From contig SLJA01000049.1 of the NCBI GenBank assembly GCA_007135355.1, forward strand, positions 1 through 7,894: 7,894 bases of DNA, written 5' to 3'. Below, piece after piece: positions 7,347 to 7,894 of the stretch. The first letter of the stretch is position 1. Each line of letters begins with the position of its first letter. This stretch comes from Wenzhouxiangella sp. GTDB lineage: Bacteria; Pseudomonadota; Gammaproteobacteria; Xanthomonadales; Wenzhouxiangellaceae. The notes under the pieces were generated by a model. The model was not told the origin of the DNA, ran no database searches, and was given only the letters and a program-made list of their open reading frames with translations. The position numbers and the translations under genes are program-made.

Positions 7347-7388
7347 GCGTTTGTTAAGAAATGGCTATTCCCTACCGAAGGAGGTCGC

Positions 7389-7394
7389 ATTGTA
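7389..7394 (-). promoter_or_regulatory. Candidate -10 element of the oxidase operon promoter
   Basis: TACAAT on the minus strand, matching five of six bases of TATAAT, about 43 bp before the DUF2244 ATG. The sequence 17 bp upstream (TTTCCC) is a poor -35, so the promoter would be weak or activator-dependent. It gives a leader of about 35 nt. This is prediction by eye only. Confidence 0.4.
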
Positions 7395-7434
7395 GCCCAC
7401 GCGGGCGCGCTGGGAAACAGCATTTTGTTCACCA

Positions 7435-7447
7435 GTGTCAATGACAC
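7435..7447. promoter_or_regulatory. Perfect inverted repeat, candidate operator
   Basis: GTGTCA-A-TGACAC, two perfect 6-bp arms around one central base, midway between the divergent genes. It lies about 40 bp upstream of the oxidase -10 candidate and about 80 bp upstream of the putA -10 candidate, where an activator for the first or a shared regulator could bind. The regulator family cannot be named from the sequence. Confidence 0.4.
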
Positions 7448-7501
7448 AGATCAAAAAAATCGTAATCGCCACCCGCTCTTGGCCAATCGGCCGCCTGTGC
7501 G

Positions 7502-7521
7502 GGCAGCGCCTGCCGCGGCAG
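7502..7521. repeat. Overlapping GGCAG/CTGCC inverted repeats upstream of putA
   Basis: Three half-sites in a row: GGCAG (7502-7506), CTGCC (7510-7514) and GGCAG (7517-7521). The middle arm can pair with either neighbour, and the last two form a perfect 12-bp palindrome CTGCCGCGGCAG (7510-7521). The block ends 6 bp before the putative putA -10, covering the -35 position, so a bound protein would be placed to control putA. Confidence 0.4.
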
Positions 7522-7527
7522 CTGCGG

Positions 7528-7533
7528 TACACT
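7528..7533 (+). promoter_or_regulatory. Candidate -10 element of the putA promoter
   Basis: TACACT on the plus strand, four of six bases of TATAAT including the essential TA...T, ending 32 bp before the putA ATG. No good -35 is seen; the position is occupied by GGCAG/CTGCC repeats. A start near 7540 would give a leader of about 25 nt that still includes the ribosome binding site. Confidence 0.35.
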
Positions 7534-7552
7534 TCGCAGTTCTGATTCGATC

Positions 7553-7556
7553 GGAG
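7553..7556 (+). promoter_or_regulatory. Ribosome binding site of putA
   Basis: GGAG, 9 nt before the ATG at 7566. It decides the start: the frame stays open well upstream (for example a GTG at 7497), but only this ATG has a well-placed Shine-Dalgarno, and protein similarity to PutA begins after it. Confidence 0.65.
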
Positions 7557-7565
7557 CCAGACCTG

Positions 7566-7894
7566 ATGACAGCGGCCCCCAAAGCGAGAATTTTCGTGTG
7601 TCCCGAGGCTTTCGAACCCACGCGCTCGGATCAGTTGTTGGACCAGGCTTGGGAGCTTGACGAGGAAGGCCATGTGCGCTTCCTGCTTGACCGGATCGAT
7701 CTGGATCGAGCGGCCCGAGAACGCATTCGACGGCATGCGGTGGACCTGGTGGTCCGCGTGCGTGCCCGAGCGCGCGAGGCCGTGGCCATGGAAGCCTTCA
7801 TGCGCGAATATGATCTGTCCTCGGAGGAGGGCGTGGTGCTGATGTGCCTGGCCGAGGCGCTGCTCAGAATCCCCGATAACGAGACCGCCGAGGA
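7566..7894 (+). CDS. putA: Bifunctional proline dehydrogenase / glutamate-semialdehyde dehydrogenase PutA, N-terminal part (3' end outside window)
   Basis: PutA oxidises proline to glutamate in two steps: an FAD-dependent proline dehydrogenase passes electrons to membrane quinone, and an NAD-dependent dehydrogenase then converts glutamate semialdehyde to glutamate. Only 109 complete codons are in the window. They include the hallmark segment FMREYDLSSEEGVVLMCLAEALLRIPDNETAE (about residues 78-109), which in PutA precedes the catalytic proline dehydrogenase barrel. The preceding part is helical and charged, with LLDRIDLDRAARERIRRHAVDLV fitting the arm region. In trifunctional PutA such as that of E. 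coli a ribbon-helix-helix DNA-binding domain and linker come first and this hallmark lies much later; here only about 77 residues precede it and none look like that domain, so this is probably a PutA without repressor activity. The C-terminal dehydrogenase half is not visible, so bifunctionality is inferred from the family. Confidence 0.9.
   Translation, partial: MTAAPKARIFVCPEAFEPTRSDQLLDQAWELDEEGHVRFLLDRIDLDRAARERIRRHAVDLVVRVRARAREAVAMEAFMREYDLSSEEGVVLMCLAEALLRIPDNETAE

Larger units (their letters stand above)
7347..7565. other. Divergent intergenic region between the oxidase operon and putA
   Basis: The only sizeable non-coding stretch (219 bp). It must contain the leftward oxidase-operon promoter and the rightward putA promoter, since the genes diverge. 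It contains a sigma70-like -10 on each strand, a perfect 13-bp inverted repeat, an A-tract near 7453-7459 and a cluster of GGCAG/CTGCC repeats, each listed separately. No RNA gene or small open frame with a ribosome binding site was recognised. Confidence 0.75.

Noticed and set aside
7426..7454. FNR/ANR-like boxes on the minus strand (TTGATCTGTGTCAT and TTGACACTGGTGAA)
   Set aside because: Each keeps one half-site but the other half has several mismatches. The second overlaps and is largely explained by the perfect GTGTCAATGACAC repeat. An oxygen regulator would be plausible for an oxidase operon but the match is too weak to call.
7477..7492. GGCC repeats around 7481-7492 as a terminator or hairpin
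   Set aside because: GGCC is itself palindromic, the stem would be only 4 bp, and no T-run follows on either strand.

Overview
The window is about 7.9 kb of GC-rich DNA carrying core respiratory genes. It most resembles a gammaproteobacterium. The support is the gene order DUF2244 - caa3-type subunit II - subunit I - small membrane protein - CtaG/Cox11 - subunit III, an Lhr-type helicase, and a PutA beginning, all with gammaproteobacterial-looking sequences. I cannot place it to genus from sequence alone. I see no tRNA, rRNA, CRISPR array, insertion sequence or phage gene.

Layout. Bases 1-2441 (+) hold the 3' part of a large Lhr-family superfamily 2 helicase; its beginning lies outside the window. 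Bases 2438-7346 (-) hold a tightly packed six-gene aa3/caa3 cytochrome c oxidase operon. Read in its own direction it is: a DUF2244 membrane protein, coxB/ctaC (CuA subunit II fused to a C-terminal cytochrome c domain), ctaD (haem-copper subunit I), a 44-residue single-span membrane protein, ctaG/cox11 (copper delivery to CuB) and ctaE (subunit III). Bases 7347-7565 are the only sizeable intergenic region, a divergent promoter region with two inverted-repeat elements. Bases 7566-7894 (+) are the start of putA, which runs off the right edge.

How the genes work together. Subunits I-III form the proton-pumping terminal oxidase in the inner membrane. Subunit II takes electrons through its own haem c and CuA and passes them to haem a and the haem a3-CuB site of subunit I. 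CtaG inserts CuB, and the small protein is probably an assembly partner. PutA oxidises proline and feeds electrons to the quinone pool, so the divergent gene supplies the respiratory chain whose terminal enzyme lies next door.

Most notable points. A 44-codon gene sits between ctaD and ctaG and overlaps ctaG by ATGA; neither it nor ctaG has an obvious Shine-Dalgarno sequence. The Lhr protein appears to lack the C-terminal region of long Lhr proteins and stops within a 4-bp tail-to-tail overlap with the subunit III gene. The operon ends at subunit III, without the DUF2909/SURF1/ctaA/ctaB genes often found next. PutA starts without room for a ribbon-helix-helix DNA-binding domain, so it probably does not repress its own promoter. 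I find no convincing new defence or mobile system here; this is mainly a housekeeping region.
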